NCBI GenBank assembly: GCA_963843285.1
Contig: CAWJJO010000012.1
Location: 186,001-250,000, forward strand
Reading direction: 5' to 3'
DNA length: 64,000 bases
Source: CAZDDB01 sp963843285
GTDB lineage: Bacteria > Acidobacteriota > HRBIN11 > JAKEFK01
Notes under the pieces: model-generated
What the model saw: the letters and a program-made list of their open reading frames with translations, nothing else
The model's database searches: none
Told to the model about the DNA's origin: nothing
Part shown: piece after piece, positions 46,206-54,907 of the stretch
Numbering within the stretch: position 1 is the stretch's first letter
Layout of the letters: each line of letters begins with the position of its first letter
Program-made: the position numbers and the translations under genes

Positions 46206-49200
46206 ATGAAAACGAAATCCGCGGAGCGCCCTGCACGCAGAGAAAATCATTTACGAAATGATTTTACGCATTCCGGCTTTTTTGTAATGCGAACTCCGTT
46301 TCTGCCGCTGGAGTTCCTGCTCAAGTTTAGTGAATCTTTAAATGCGCCGCGCACGGAAAAAGATTCGTCCGCCCTCGATCAAGTCTTGAAGGAAGATCGA
46401 CTGCAGATTCGAAACGGTTTGCTCGATTGGATTTCCCGCAGCGAAATTCGCGACGCGCTCTTCCTCGCTTCGCCGGAGCTGGAAGCCACATTGGACGTTT
46501 GGAAAAGCGCCCCGAAAAGCGCGCGCGGACAAAGAATGGAAAGGACTCTGATCCGATATCTTGCCCGGATGGCTGGACGCGCAACGCCTTTCGGATTCTT
46601 TGCGGGGATTTCTGTCGGGACCGTTGGCTCCGAAAATCGTCTAGAACTTGGCGAGACAAAGGACTATCAGCGCCATTCACGACTCGACATGGACTACCTC
46701 TACGCGCTCCGTGCGGAATTCATACAGAATCCTTCCGTTCGCAAAAAACTTCAGTACAAACCAAATTCCAGTCTGTATCGGCTGTCCGGCCAATTTCGAT
46801 ACGTGGAGCAAATACGACAAGATGGAAATGATCGTTATCGATTGGTTGAACTTGAAGAGGACGAACTCCTGGTTCAAGCCGTGAAAGCCTCTGATCCCGG
46901 GATTTCCTTCGATCGTCTCGTTTCCATGCTTGTGAAGGAATTCGATAGAAAATCGGAAGCGGAAGATTATGTTAATGAAATGATCGACCGTCAGATTTTA
47001 TTACCTGACATTCCATTATCCATCTCCGGAAGTGAGCCGTTGGAGTCGCTCATTGAACATTTGCAGCGCCATGACGACATGGCGAATCTATCCATTGTCC
47101 TCATCGATACCAGAAACAGGCTGGCAGAAATTGATTCTACCAAGCGCGGAAATGCGGCGCAGGAATACCGAAACATTGCAAAAACTTTGGAAGCGCTGCC
47201 GGCCCGGGTGGATATATCGCGACTCTTTCATGCGGATCTGGTAAAGCCTGTTGTCGCCGCTTCCTTATCGGAACATGTTCTGCAGGACGTATTGAATTGT
47301 ATCCAGATACTTGTAGAAATTGCTCCACCGCACTACGAAGATCCTTTCGATAAATTTCGTTCGGCTTTCACGGAGCGATACGGCCAGCAGGAAGTAGAAT
47401 TGGTTCAGGCCCTGGATGAAGAAATTGGAATCGGTTATCGAATCGGGAATGAACCGTCCGAGTTATTGCCGGATCTTGATTTTTCCGTAGAAGAGGAGCG
47501 ATTCGCAAAAGACGCGCGCCACGATGCGTTGCTGTCCAGACTCGGGGAAGCACTTTCACTCGGCCGGCACACAATCCATCTGACTCCGAAGGATCTGGAA
47601 TCATTGCGCGCCGCGAAACCTCCATCTTTACCGGGCAGCTTCGCAGCTGCTTTTACCCTGGCTGCAGAATCGCCTGCGGCTCTTGCCCAAAACAACTACA
47701 GTTTGGTGTTCCGGGGCGCGCTCGGTCCTTCCGGAGCCACTATGCTGGGGCGCTTTTGCCATGCGAGCGCACAGCTCAAAGATTGCGTACAGAAACACAT
47801 TCAGGATGAAGAGAAGCTCAGACCGGATGCAATCTTTGCTGAAATCGTCCATCTGCCTGAACCCCGACATGGAAACATCGCTTCCAGACCCTCGTTTCGA
47901 AAATACGAAATCCCATATCTTGGATATTCTTCAGCTGCCTCCGAGTTCCAGATTCCAATTACGGATTTGCTGGTATCGGTTCGTGGAAAGCGGATCGTTC
48001 TTCGTTCCAGTAAGAGAGGATTGGAAGTAATTCCTCGAATGACCAACGCGCACAATTTCTCCAGAGGCGCGCCTGGGATGTACCGCTTTCTGTGCGACCT
48101 CCAACGCAATGAAGCGCGAAGAATAATCAGATGGGGTTGGGGGAGCCTTTCGAGCTCTTATTTCCTGCCACGAGTACAATTCGGGCACTACGTGTTCGCT
48201 CTGGCGCAGTGGAGAATGAAAAGAGAAGAACTTGCATCCATTTTCAATATGGAGGATGAGCAAAAATTTCGAGCGATCCAGGAATGGCGCGCGAAACGAA
48301 AACTGCCCCGCTGGGTATACGTGGGAGAACAGGACCAGGTGCTGCTGCTGGATCTTGAGAACATCGCTAACATCGATACTTTTCTGTCACTCGTTCGCGA
48401 CCGACAGGACTTCGCGCTGCAAGAAGTATTTCCATTTGAGGATCAGCTCTGCGTTACAGGTCCGGAAGGTCATTTCGTCCATGAAATGATCGTTCCTTTC
48501 GTCCGCTCAAAAGCGGAGCCCGCTGCGCGATATCTATCCCGGTCTTCGGGAAACAACCTGCAGCGAGAATTCCTCCCGGGTTCGGGCTGGCTGTTTTTTA
48601 AGATATACGCAGCAGAATCCAGATCGGAAGATCTCTTATGCAACGAATTGGATCATGCGATTCCCAAACTGCTAAAGTTGGGCCACATAAAACAATGGTT
48701 CTTTATCCGGTATGAGGACCCTGATAGGCATATCCGCCTGCGATTTTATAGTGACCCGATCATATTGCAAAAAAAAGTCTTGCCCAAAATGTTTTCTCTT
48801 TTTGGCGACTTGCAAGCCAAAGGTAAAATTCTCCGCCTGCAGATCGATACCTACTGTCGCGAAACTGAACGATATGGCGGTCCGGAAGGAATCCTGCTTG
48901 CAGAACGATTGTTCCAGATTGACAGTGAATGTGTAGTTTCCATCTTGCAATCCTTATCGGCCAAAGGAGACATACAATCGGGTCGCTGGCACCTCGCGCT
49001 TTATGGCATCCATCGATATCTGGAGGACTTTGGATTCGAGCTCAGTGAGAAGTGCAATCTCATGCGGCATCTAAGCGACTCTTACAAAGAGGAATTTGCG
49101 GTCGATTCGAAAGCAAAACTGCAGCTTGCCGAAAAGCTGCGAAAAGAAAAAGGAGCGCTTGAAGAATTGCTGAAAACGAAATACGCGCGGAAACATCCGC

Positions 49201-49457
49201 TGGCCGCAGAGCTGGACTTGCTGAACGTGCGTTCCAAGCGTCTCACACCAGTTATTCGAGCCTTCAAGGCTCTTGATAAAAAAAGAATCTTAATGCGGTC
49301 CTTATCGGACCTTTGCATGAGCTTCATCCACATGCACGTAAACAGGATGATGCGTTCCGCACGCCGCGAACAGGAAATGGTACTCTACGACTTCCTGTAT
49401 AAACTTTACGAATCGCAGCTCGCCCGCGAGAAGTCTTTGAGTGCAAAAAAATTGTGA
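46206..49457 (+). CDS. Class I lantibiotic dehydratase (full-length LanB)
   Basis: 1083 residues in one frame, normal for LanB. It uses glutamyl-tRNA to glutamylate and then eliminate water from Ser/Thr of a precursor peptide. The N-terminal glutamylation domain begins RTPFLPLEFLLKFSE and has RYLARMAGRATPFGFFAGIS. The C-terminal elimination domain (SpaB_C / thiopeptide-type, from ~residue 785) contains SGWLFFKIYAAES and KQWFFIRYEDPDRHIRLRFYSD. Both halves are present, unlike split thiopeptide enzymes. Directly follows lanC. Confidence 0.93.
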   Translation: MKTKSAERPARRENHLRNDFTHSGFFVMRTPFLPLEFLLKFSESLNAPRTEKDSSALDQVLKEDRLQIRNGLLDWISRSEIRDALFLASPELEATLDVWKSAPKSARGQRMERTLIRYLARMAGRATPFGFFAGISVGTVGSENRLELGETKDYQRHSRLDMDYLYALRAEFIQNPSVRKKLQYKPNSSLYRLSGQFRYVEQIRQDGNDRYRLVELEEDELLVQAVKASDPGISFDRLVSMLVKEFDRKSEAEDYVNEMIDRQILLPDIPLSISGSEPLESLIEHLQRHDDMANLSIVLIDTRNRLAEIDSTKRGNAAQEYRNIAKTLEALPARVDISRLFHADLVKPVVAASLSEHVLQDVLNCIQILVEIAPPHYEDPFDKFRSAFTERYGQQEVELVQALDEEIGIGYRIGNEPSELLPDLDFSVEEERFAKDARHDALLSRLGEALSLGRHTIHLTPKDLESLRAAKPPSLPGSFAAAFTLAAESPAALAQNNYSLVFRGALGPSGATMLGRFCHASAQLKDCVQKHIQDEEKLRPDAIFAEIVHLPEPRHGNIASRPSFRKYEIPYLGYSSAASEFQIPITDLLVSVRGKRIVLRSSKRGLEVIPRMTNAHNFSRGAPGMYRFLCDLQRNEARRIIRWGWGSLSSSYFLPRVQFGHYVFALAQWRMKREELASIFNMEDEQKFRAIQEWRAKRKLPRWVYVGEQDQVLLLDLENIANIDTFLSLVRDRQDFALQEVFPFEDQLCVTGPEGHFVHEMIVPFVRSKAEPAARYLSRSSGNNLQREFLPGSGWLFFKIYAAESRSEDLLCNELDHAIPKLLKLGHIKQWFFIRYEDPDRHIRLRFYSDPIILQKKVLPKMFSLFGDLQAKGKILRLQIDTYCRETERYGGPEGILLAERLFQIDSECVVSILQSLSAKGDIQSGRWHLALYGIHRYLEDFGFELSEKCNLMRHLSDSYKEEFAVDSKAKLQLAEKLRKEKGALEELLKTKYARKHPLAAELDLLNVRSKRLTPVIRAFKALDKKRILMRSLSDLCMSFIHMHVNRMMRSARREQEMVLYDFLYKLYESQLAREKSLSAKKL

Positions 49458-49480
49458 TTCGGGGGGCCAGATAGCCCCCC
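49447..49480 (-). terminator. Hairpin between convergent lanB and precursor operon
   Basis: GGGGGGC / GCCCCCC stem (49461-49480) with a 6-nt loop. Read on the minus strand it is followed within 8 bp by a T7 run, so it suits the precursor operon; on the plus strand it lacks a T-tract. Confidence 0.6.
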
Positions 49481-49517
49481 CTCACAAGCTGGAATCGAAG
49501 TACGCGAGGGAATGCCC

Positions 49518-49688
49518 CTAAGGGTTACAACCCATTGTGGGGCAATCTTCTATCATGCACGAAGGGCCGTCACTTTTCGCTTTTCTCCCGCCCGCCGGAT
49601 TTTTTTTGGCGGTTAAGTCCCGAAGCACAGATGCCTTTATGGTCTTCTTTGCCTTTGTCTTTGGTTTGGATTTTGAAGTCTTTTTCAC
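49518..49688 (-). CDS. Lanthipeptide precursor peptide 1 (LanA)
   Basis: 56 residues, GTG start at 49688 overlapping the TGA of the upstream gene (GTGA), with AGGAGG 8 nt before it. The leader is Lys-rich (TKAKKTIKAS) and ends VLRDLTAKKNPAGG, nearly the same as in the peptide at 51128. The core after the double Gly has SDGPSCMIEDCPTMGCNP: Ser39, Ser43 and Thr51 for dehydration, and Cys44, Cys49 and Cys54 for ring closure. It is too short for standard gene calling. The convergent lanCB pair supplies the enzymes. Processing by a double-Gly protease is expected, but none is in the window. Confidence 0.88.
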   Translation of the reverse strand: MKKTSKSKPKTKAKKTIKASVLRDLTAKKNPAGGRKAKSDGPSCMIEDCPTMGCNP

Positions 49689-51115
49689 CTATTGTCCTCC
49701 TTTGATCGGATCATATCACAGGAGGGACGAACGGGGCGATATCGCGAAAGATTATCTAAGAGTGAAGCTACATTTTGGATTGCACTCAGGCGCTGGAGGG
49801 CATCCGCGAAGTTCTCGGCATCCGGCGTAAGCTTCGGTTCGAAAAACTCAGGGGTGTAGTATCGCATGGGGATTGGATGTGCCGGCGCGGGTTGAAAATC
49901 AACACCGTGCCAGGACTGATCCGGGATGGGATAAGGAGCTGAGTACACGATTGCCTGGAACGCAGAGCGAGCGAGCCGACGGAGGCGTATCCGGGCGCTG
50001 GGACCAAGCTGCAAAGCACTGCTGAGATTCATGGTTGCCCGCTGCTGAAGCTCCAGATCCTGAAAGAGCAGATGATTGCGGGGGAATCGAGCGGCAATTT
50101 CCCGTTTGATCTGTGTAAGGAATAAGCGCGACTCTCGATGGACAAACATGCCTCGCCCGCAAAGAAAAATGAGGCGGGCATGTAGCCATTCCAGGAAACG
50201 ACGCCAGTACTGAACCAGGAAGAATTCTTCGAAACCGAGAAACTGTCGTGCGTAAGACGGATCATCAGGCATCCCGATTCCTACGAACGGAGATCCAAAG
50301 AAGTACGGAGTCTCCAGATCCAAAAACCGGCCGTCCAATGTGAAATTCCCGCGGACGTAAAACCAGAGCAGTCCGGCGCGAGCGAACCTCTCAAAATTTT
50401 CCAGTGCGCGAAAAAATGCATCTTCCAGCGCCTGTGCAATCTCCGCCGGCGCCCCTTCAATGTTCTTTCGATCTCGGGGTGGGCGAAGGTATCGCTCAAA
50501 GTCCAGGAAAAGCCTTCCCAGGTAGCGAGGTCCTTCGCCAAAGTTATTTAATGCAAAAACGAAATTTGCCGGGCGGGCAAAGTCAGCTGGTTTTACAGTT
50601 AGAGCGCACATGCGGCCGTCAGCCGGTGCAAATGAAACATCAGAACTGGTTGCGCCTTTGCGAATCGCTAACTGTTCAGCGGGTGAAAGTGGACGGACGA
50701 GAACAGTTTCGCAAGGAACGATGGTATTTTGCAGACCTCTCAACGTCAGAACAACAGTAATCAGCCGCTCGCGCAGCGCTGAGGCAATGGAAAGATGACC
50801 GCTACCGTGATATCGATCACGGGATTCGCGCCAATTCGCCGCCGCCGGTGTTCTACCGACTCCTTTTACGTATCGCCCAAAATAAATTCCCCCCCTGCCT
50901 GAACCAAGCCGGCCGAACGGATTCGGCTCAAGCTGTGTCTGGTAGTCATAATAGAGTACGGCGTCCTCAGTCGAAGAATTGTCGAACGAGAATGGCGCAA
51001 TACGCTCGTAAGCTATCTGAATATTATAGCGGGACCATCGGCGGGCAGAGGCGCGAAAACGCGAAGGCCGGACCGGTACGGGAAATAGCCAGGCCGGCCG
51101 ACTGTGAAGGAGCAA
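49685..51115 (-). CDS. Divergent SelO-like pseudokinase/AMPylase-fold protein between two lanA genes
   Basis: 476 residues. Kinase-fold features of SelO appear in order: Lys84 in YVKGVGRTP (SelO LKGAGRTP), Glu116 in ALRERL (SelO REFL), and Asn257 with Asp266 in GNFTLDGRFLDLETPYFFG (SelO NTDNMSI..TIDYGPYGF), with the nine-residue Asn-Asp spacing kept. SelO enzymes transfer AMP to Ser/Thr/Tyr. The N-terminal region is short, the start is TTG 51115 behind AGGAAG, and no selenocysteine tail is seen. Its place between two precursor genes suggests peptide modification, immunity or regulation; none is proven. Confidence 0.72.
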   Translation of the reverse strand: MLLHSRPAWLFPVPVRPSRFRASARRWSRYNIQIAYERIAPFSFDNSSTEDAVLYYDYQTQLEPNPFGRLGSGRGGIYFGRYVKGVGRTPAAANWRESRDRYHGSGHLSIASALRERLITVVLTLRGLQNTIVPCETVLVRPLSPAEQLAIRKGATSSDVSFAPADGRMCALTVKPADFARPANFVFALNNFGEGPRYLGRLFLDFERYLRPPRDRKNIEGAPAEIAQALEDAFFRALENFERFARAGLLWFYVRGNFTLDGRFLDLETPYFFGSPFVGIGMPDDPSYARQFLGFEEFFLVQYWRRFLEWLHARLIFLCGRGMFVHRESRLFLTQIKREIAARFPRNHLLFQDLELQQRATMNLSSALQLGPSARIRLRRLARSAFQAIVYSAPYPIPDQSWHGVDFQPAPAHPIPMRYYTPEFFEPKLTPDAENFADALQRLSAIQNVASLLDNLSRYRPVRPSCDMIRSKEDNR

Positions 51116-51127
51116 ATCACTTCCTGG

Positions 51128-51283
51128 TTAACAGCATTCAGTCTGAGGACCACACGATTGCCCGTCACTTTTTATCATCTTTCCACCTTTCGGGTTCTTT
51201 CGGGAAGTCAAATCGCGGAGTACCGATGCTTTAATGGTCTTCTTGGCTTTCGGCGTTGCTTTAGATTTTGGAGTCTTCTTCAT
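51128..51283 (-). CDS. Lanthipeptide precursor peptide 2 (LanA)
   Basis: 51 residues, ATG 51283 with AAAGGAG upstream. The leader (KKTPKSKATPKAKKTIKAS, then VLRDLTSRKNPKGG) is strongly conserved with precursor 1, while the core differs: SDGQSCGPQTECC. It carries Ser39, Ser43 and Thr48, with Cys44, Cys50 and Cys51, three of each as in precursor 1. First gene of the minus-strand operon. Its TAA stop is in frame with the TTG start of the SelO-like gene 12 bp downstream. Confidence 0.88.
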   Translation of the reverse strand: MKKTPKSKATPKAKKTIKASVLRDLTSRKNPKGGKMIKSDGQSCGPQTECC

Positions 51284-51376
51284 TGTTGTCCACTCCTTTG
51301 ATCAGGATCTCATAATATTTTAGCACAGCGGCAGAAGCGACCGGGTGCTAGCGGGAGCCAGGAGAGTTTCCCGAAT

Positions 51377-52657
51377 CTACTGTTCTTTCAGGACGAACAG
51401 ACCGCGCTCGATATCGCTGATCAGGATATTGCCGCTGGGAAGGAAAGGATACACACCCCAGGCGCCCTCAAACACGGTATCGTCATTTTCAGGACGTGTA
51501 TCAAAACTGCCGATCAAGCGGAGTTTCTTGGGATGCCTTGCATTGAATACGGCGAGTCCCTTCGTGTAGAACGAAACGTATAATTTGTCTCCGACTACAT
51601 ATCCGTTGTGTTCGATCGTACCTGAATTGCCTCTCCAGGAAACGCGCGATCGCGGGTGTCGCAAATCGGAAACGAGGATGGAACGGATTCGAGTATTGTT
51701 TCCGGATTGAAATTCATCGAACTCATCAAAACTGAAAAGCCACTTCTTGTTCTTGGAAATCCATCCTGAATGCGCGAAACCAAGTCCGGGATATTCCAGA
51801 GTTCCAAGCACCACAGGATGTTCTTTGTCCGTAAAGTCGATGGTACGAAATCCGGCTGAGCCGGTATAACCGAATACCACTTCGCACGGATTATGTCCGG
51901 ACGCGCACTGTGAAGCACGATTTCCCGTAACCGTCTCCACGTAAATATCGTGCATGTACGTCTCGTCATAAATACCGACAATCGCGGGATTCTTGGGATT
52001 TGTAAGATCAAATACTGTGAGTCCTCTACCCGGGCCAGGTTCTTCGTGCGCTGCCTGAAATTGAGCGCGATTCGCACCCATTACATATAGATACGGTTTG
52101 AGCCCCGGCAATGCTGCGCCCGTCGCCCAATCCACATTCGAAATCAACAGCGTGTGTCCTGTAGAGATCTCACGATCAGTTCTCACTAGATGGACGCTGT
52201 TTGGAAGATCCGAAAGATCGATAACCTGCAATCCGCCTTTTGTTGCCTCGGTAACCACGTAGGCGTATCCGTCCCACTTTCCGGTTCTGGAATTAAAGAC
52301 AGAAAACGCCTTCACTTCTCGCCATGCTGAATTGAGACCCGAAACACCGCCAACAATCCTTGCGTGGACCGGATCTGTAACCTCTACAACCGCAAGCTGA
52401 TTGGAAAGGCCAACCAGCGCATATTCGCGGTTGTCATCTGGATCCACATAACCCCATAGATTGCTTGCCGCGAGCGGGTGACCGGGAAAGTCGGACAATT
52501 CGATCTGCGATTGCATCAGGATGTTTTGACACGAAAATTGTCCGCCGCTAGCTCCATTCGTACAGGGTTGCGCCGAAAGCGAAGAGTAGCGGTTTCCTGC
52601 CGAAACGCCGGCAGAAACAAACACCAGTAGAACTATCGCGCACAATCTTGCCTTCAT
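51377..52657 (-). CDS. Choice-of-anchor B / LVIVD-repeat secreted protein
   Basis: 426 residues. A signal peptide (CAIVLLVFVSAGVSA) is followed by a beta-propeller of LVIVD-type repeats: SNLWGYVDPDDNREYALVG, LAVVEVTDPVHARIVGGV, YVVTEATKGGLQVIDLSDL, LTVFDLTNPKNPAIVGIYD, and FRTIDFTDKEHPVVLGTLEY. This matches the choice-of-anchor B family, secreted or surface proteins of unknown partner. Follows the metalloprotease-like gene by 7 bp, so probably an operon. Confidence 0.85.
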   Translation of the reverse strand: MKARLCAIVLLVFVSAGVSAGNRYSSLSAQPCTNGASGGQFSCQNILMQSQIELSDFPGHPLAASNLWGYVDPDDNREYALVGLSNQLAVVEVTDPVHARIVGGVSGLNSAWREVKAFSVFNSRTGKWDGYAYVVTEATKGGLQVIDLSDLPNSVHLVRTDREISTGHTLLISNVDWATGAALPGLKPYLYVMGANRAQFQAAHEEPGPGRGLTVFDLTNPKNPAIVGIYDETYMHDIYVETVTGNRASQCASGHNPCEVVFGYTGSAGFRTIDFTDKEHPVVLGTLEYPGLGFAHSGWISKNKKWLFSFDEFDEFQSGNNTRIRSILVSDLRHPRSRVSWRGNSGTIEHNGYVVGDKLYVSFYTKGLAVFNARHPKKLRLIGSFDTRPENDDTVFEGAWGVYPFLPSGNILISDIERGLFVLKEQ

Positions 52658-52664
52658 TGAAATC

Positions 52665-54332
52665 CTATTTCAACGTCGTATTGATCGATCCTTTCTTGCC
52701 CGTCGCCTTACGAAAGAAAGCTGACCACGCTGTTCGGATCCGTTCCACATGTTCAATCCCCGCGGAGCTGGGAGTCACTCCCGGCAGGTGCAGGTAGATA
52801 AAAGCTTCCTTAAAGCTCTTTGGCGCATCAGCACTTGATGGTTCGCGCACGCCTTCGGTTGCAATGATGTCATTCACAGTCACGTTGATACGTGTTCCCG
52901 TGATGAGTTGTCCCACCTGTGGCGCTTTCCCGCGGTTCCCCGCCGCCCGGACAACGAAGAATGGCTTCACTTTGGACGGTGAAATCAGACCCATGATATA
53001 GCGATCCAACTTGCTGTACTTTTCCACAGCAGCAGTCGTGGTGAACGTTCCATCGCCATTGTCGCGAATATCATTTCCTTCCATCACCGAAGCGTCGCTG
53101 TCCATGAAGAAGCTCCAATGCGCAAGCTGGCGCCCCAGCAATTCCGTGCTGCTTTTTCCTTCTATGATGGCCCTGGGAAATGCCAACCATCGATGACCGT
53201 TTTCCTGTCCCATGATCGATAGAGTGTCATTCTCCCCAAGGAATACCGTATTCACATCATTTGGATAGGTGTTAATGAAACCCATCAGCAAGAATCCTTC
53301 GACCTTCGGACTACCGAAAGCGCTGCTGAAATCAAATTCCGGCAATCCGATTCCCCTGATCTGGTTTTGGATGTGAGAAAAGAACGCAAATCCCGGATGG
53401 TCATATTCAAAATCTGTAAAGATCACTACGAAATCAAAATCCTGTGAATGCGTGCGATGAAATTCATCGAGCAGGCCCGCGTAGTCGACATCAAACGTGG
53501 TGGCAAAACGCTCCAGCACCGCTCCTTTGATTCCGCTAAGGCTTGCAGTCTGCGAAAAATCAATCGCTTTGGAGCCGGCGCTTTTGCCGGGGGAGACGCC
53601 CGTTACGGCAACTCGAGAATCAACCGTGCCGAAAACGATTTCAATTTTTCCGCTTCTGGATAGAGTTATCTGAAATGTATTGCCGTTTTGAGAACCGAAT
53701 TCCGGAACACCGTTCCAAGTGATCCGTAACTTCTTGGATGATTGTAAAACTCTGACTTCGCCTCTCGATGACGGGTCCAGGTCCAAAAAGAGCGGAGCAA
53801 CGCGCGGCGGGCCAGTCAAGAGGCGTGTCGCATCTCGATTACTGCTCGCATCGTCCTTCACTTTGAACGTGATGTTGCCATCCGAGTTGACAAAAACGGA
53901 TGTGAAATCCTCATCGTAGAACGGAAAATGAAAACCTGAAGTGAAAGTGATTTCTTCCGAGTCATCATCCTGAAGAGAAATCGGATCACCCTGTGATGAT
54001 GAGACACTAGCGTTGGTTACCTTCAGCGTGTATTGTCCGGAAGACGCGCGCTTGAACGTCAGTTTTTTCCCGGCAAGATCAAATGGATTCGGCTGGATCA
54101 AAGTGCTCGAATTTCCTTCCATCACAGCGATCTCGCCAACATCTGTGGTTCGGACCGTGGGGGCAACCGTGGCCGTAGCCTTTAATTCGCGGGCATGTCT
54201 CTCGTGAACGGACAACAAATATTTCGTATATTCGGGTCCGGAGGTCCCGCACCATTCGCTTTTATCTGTGGCTGCAAAAAGTGGAAGCGCCAGACAAGTA
54301 AAGAGAATGAACACCCAGCGCACAGGTTTCAT
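52665..54332 (-). CDS. Secreted protein with metallopeptidase-like segment, unknown
   Basis: 555 residues with a signal peptide (WVFILFTCLALPLFA). A beta-rich part (~60-270) contains FPFYDEDFTSVFVNSDGNITF, as seen in NIDO-like regions. A second half has SIMGQENGHRWLAFPRA near residue 375, which resembles the HExGHRWL zinc-binding helix of metallopeptidases with the first His replaced by Gln. It may therefore be inactive or use other ligands. YSKLDRYIMGLISPSKV follows, as in such enzymes. First gene of the pair with the LVIVD protein. Confidence 0.65.
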   Translation of the reverse strand: MKPVRWVFILFTCLALPLFAATDKSEWCGTSGPEYTKYLLSVHERHARELKATATVAPTVRTTDVGEIAVMEGNSSTLIQPNPFDLAGKKLTFKRASSGQYTLKVTNASVSSSQGDPISLQDDDSEEITFTSGFHFPFYDEDFTSVFVNSDGNITFKVKDDASSNRDATRLLTGPPRVAPLFLDLDPSSRGEVRVLQSSKKLRITWNGVPEFGSQNGNTFQITLSRSGKIEIVFGTVDSRVAVTGVSPGKSAGSKAIDFSQTASLSGIKGAVLERFATTFDVDYAGLLDEFHRTHSQDFDFVVIFTDFEYDHPGFAFFSHIQNQIRGIGLPEFDFSSAFGSPKVEGFLLMGFINTYPNDVNTVFLGENDTLSIMGQENGHRWLAFPRAIIEGKSSTELLGRQLAHWSFFMDSDASVMEGNDIRDNGDGTFTTTAAVEKYSKLDRYIMGLISPSKVKPFFVVRAAGNRGKAPQVGQLITGTRINVTVNDIIATEGVREPSSADAPKSFKEAFIYLHLPGVTPSSAGIEHVERIRTAWSAFFRKATGKKGSINTTLK

Positions 54333-54379
54333 AGATACCTCCCAGTATTTCCAATACTGGTAATTATATATGTTAGAGG

Positions 54380-54796
54380 CTAGAATGCGTCGTCGACCTT
54401 CGATTTTTGCCGACCTTGTTTTTTCTCCGACTGGCGGTGTTTCATCTCCAGCACTTTTTCTTTGGCGCGTTTCGAGCGTTTCCGCTTCTGACGTCTGAGT
54501 TTTTCAATCTTCTGCTGCTCGACGCTTTGCTTTCCCAGAATCTGATTTTCGATTTTGTCCGCAAGAAGACGTCTGGCCAGATAGCGGTTGAGCGCTTGAG
54601 ATCGCTCCCGCTGGCACTTGACTTCGGTCGAAGTCGGAATGTGTTTCAAATACACGCAGGTGGAAGTCTTGTTTACGTTCTGACCGCCCTTCCCACCCGA
54701 ACGGATAAACTTCTCGATCAGGTCGTCTTCTTTGATTCCGAGACGATCCATTCGTTCCAGAAGCGCTTTCTCTTTTTCGAGACTTACACTAAACAT
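54380..54796 (-). CDS. Peptide chain release factor-like protein (RF-1 domain, GGQ)
   Basis: 138 residues, RF-1 domain only: DLIEKFIRSGGKGGQNVNKTSTCVYLKHIPT, with the GGQ that triggers peptidyl-tRNA hydrolysis, then CQRERSQALNRYLARRLL and a long basic C-terminal helix (KLRRQKRKRSKRAKEK) that would sit in the mRNA channel. No codon-recognition domain. It resembles C12orf65/ArfB-type ribosome rescue factors. Monocistronic. Confidence 0.87.
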   Translation of the reverse strand: MFSVSLEKEKALLERMDRLGIKEDDLIEKFIRSGGKGGQNVNKTSTCVYLKHIPTSTEVKCQRERSQALNRYLARRLLADKIENQILGKQSVEQQKIEKLRRQKRKRSKRAKEKVLEMKHRQSEKKQGRQKSKVDDAF

Positions 54797-54907
54797 GATT
54801 TTTTACTACCTCCTGATCCGGAGCCGCGGGCGTCCCTGCCCGCACCAACGGCGGCCACGGAAGGCCGCCCACTCCACGGGGATTAGATTCTGCGGTTCAA
54901 ATTCCTC

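Noticed and set aside
45506..46261. 251-codon frame in the +2 register inside lanC
   Set aside because: LanC zinc ligands and family blocks are in the other frame; this one is a shadow.
51345..51569. 74-codon plus-strand frame next to the precursor operon
   Set aside because: It has no leader-like motif and is antisense to the LVIVD gene.
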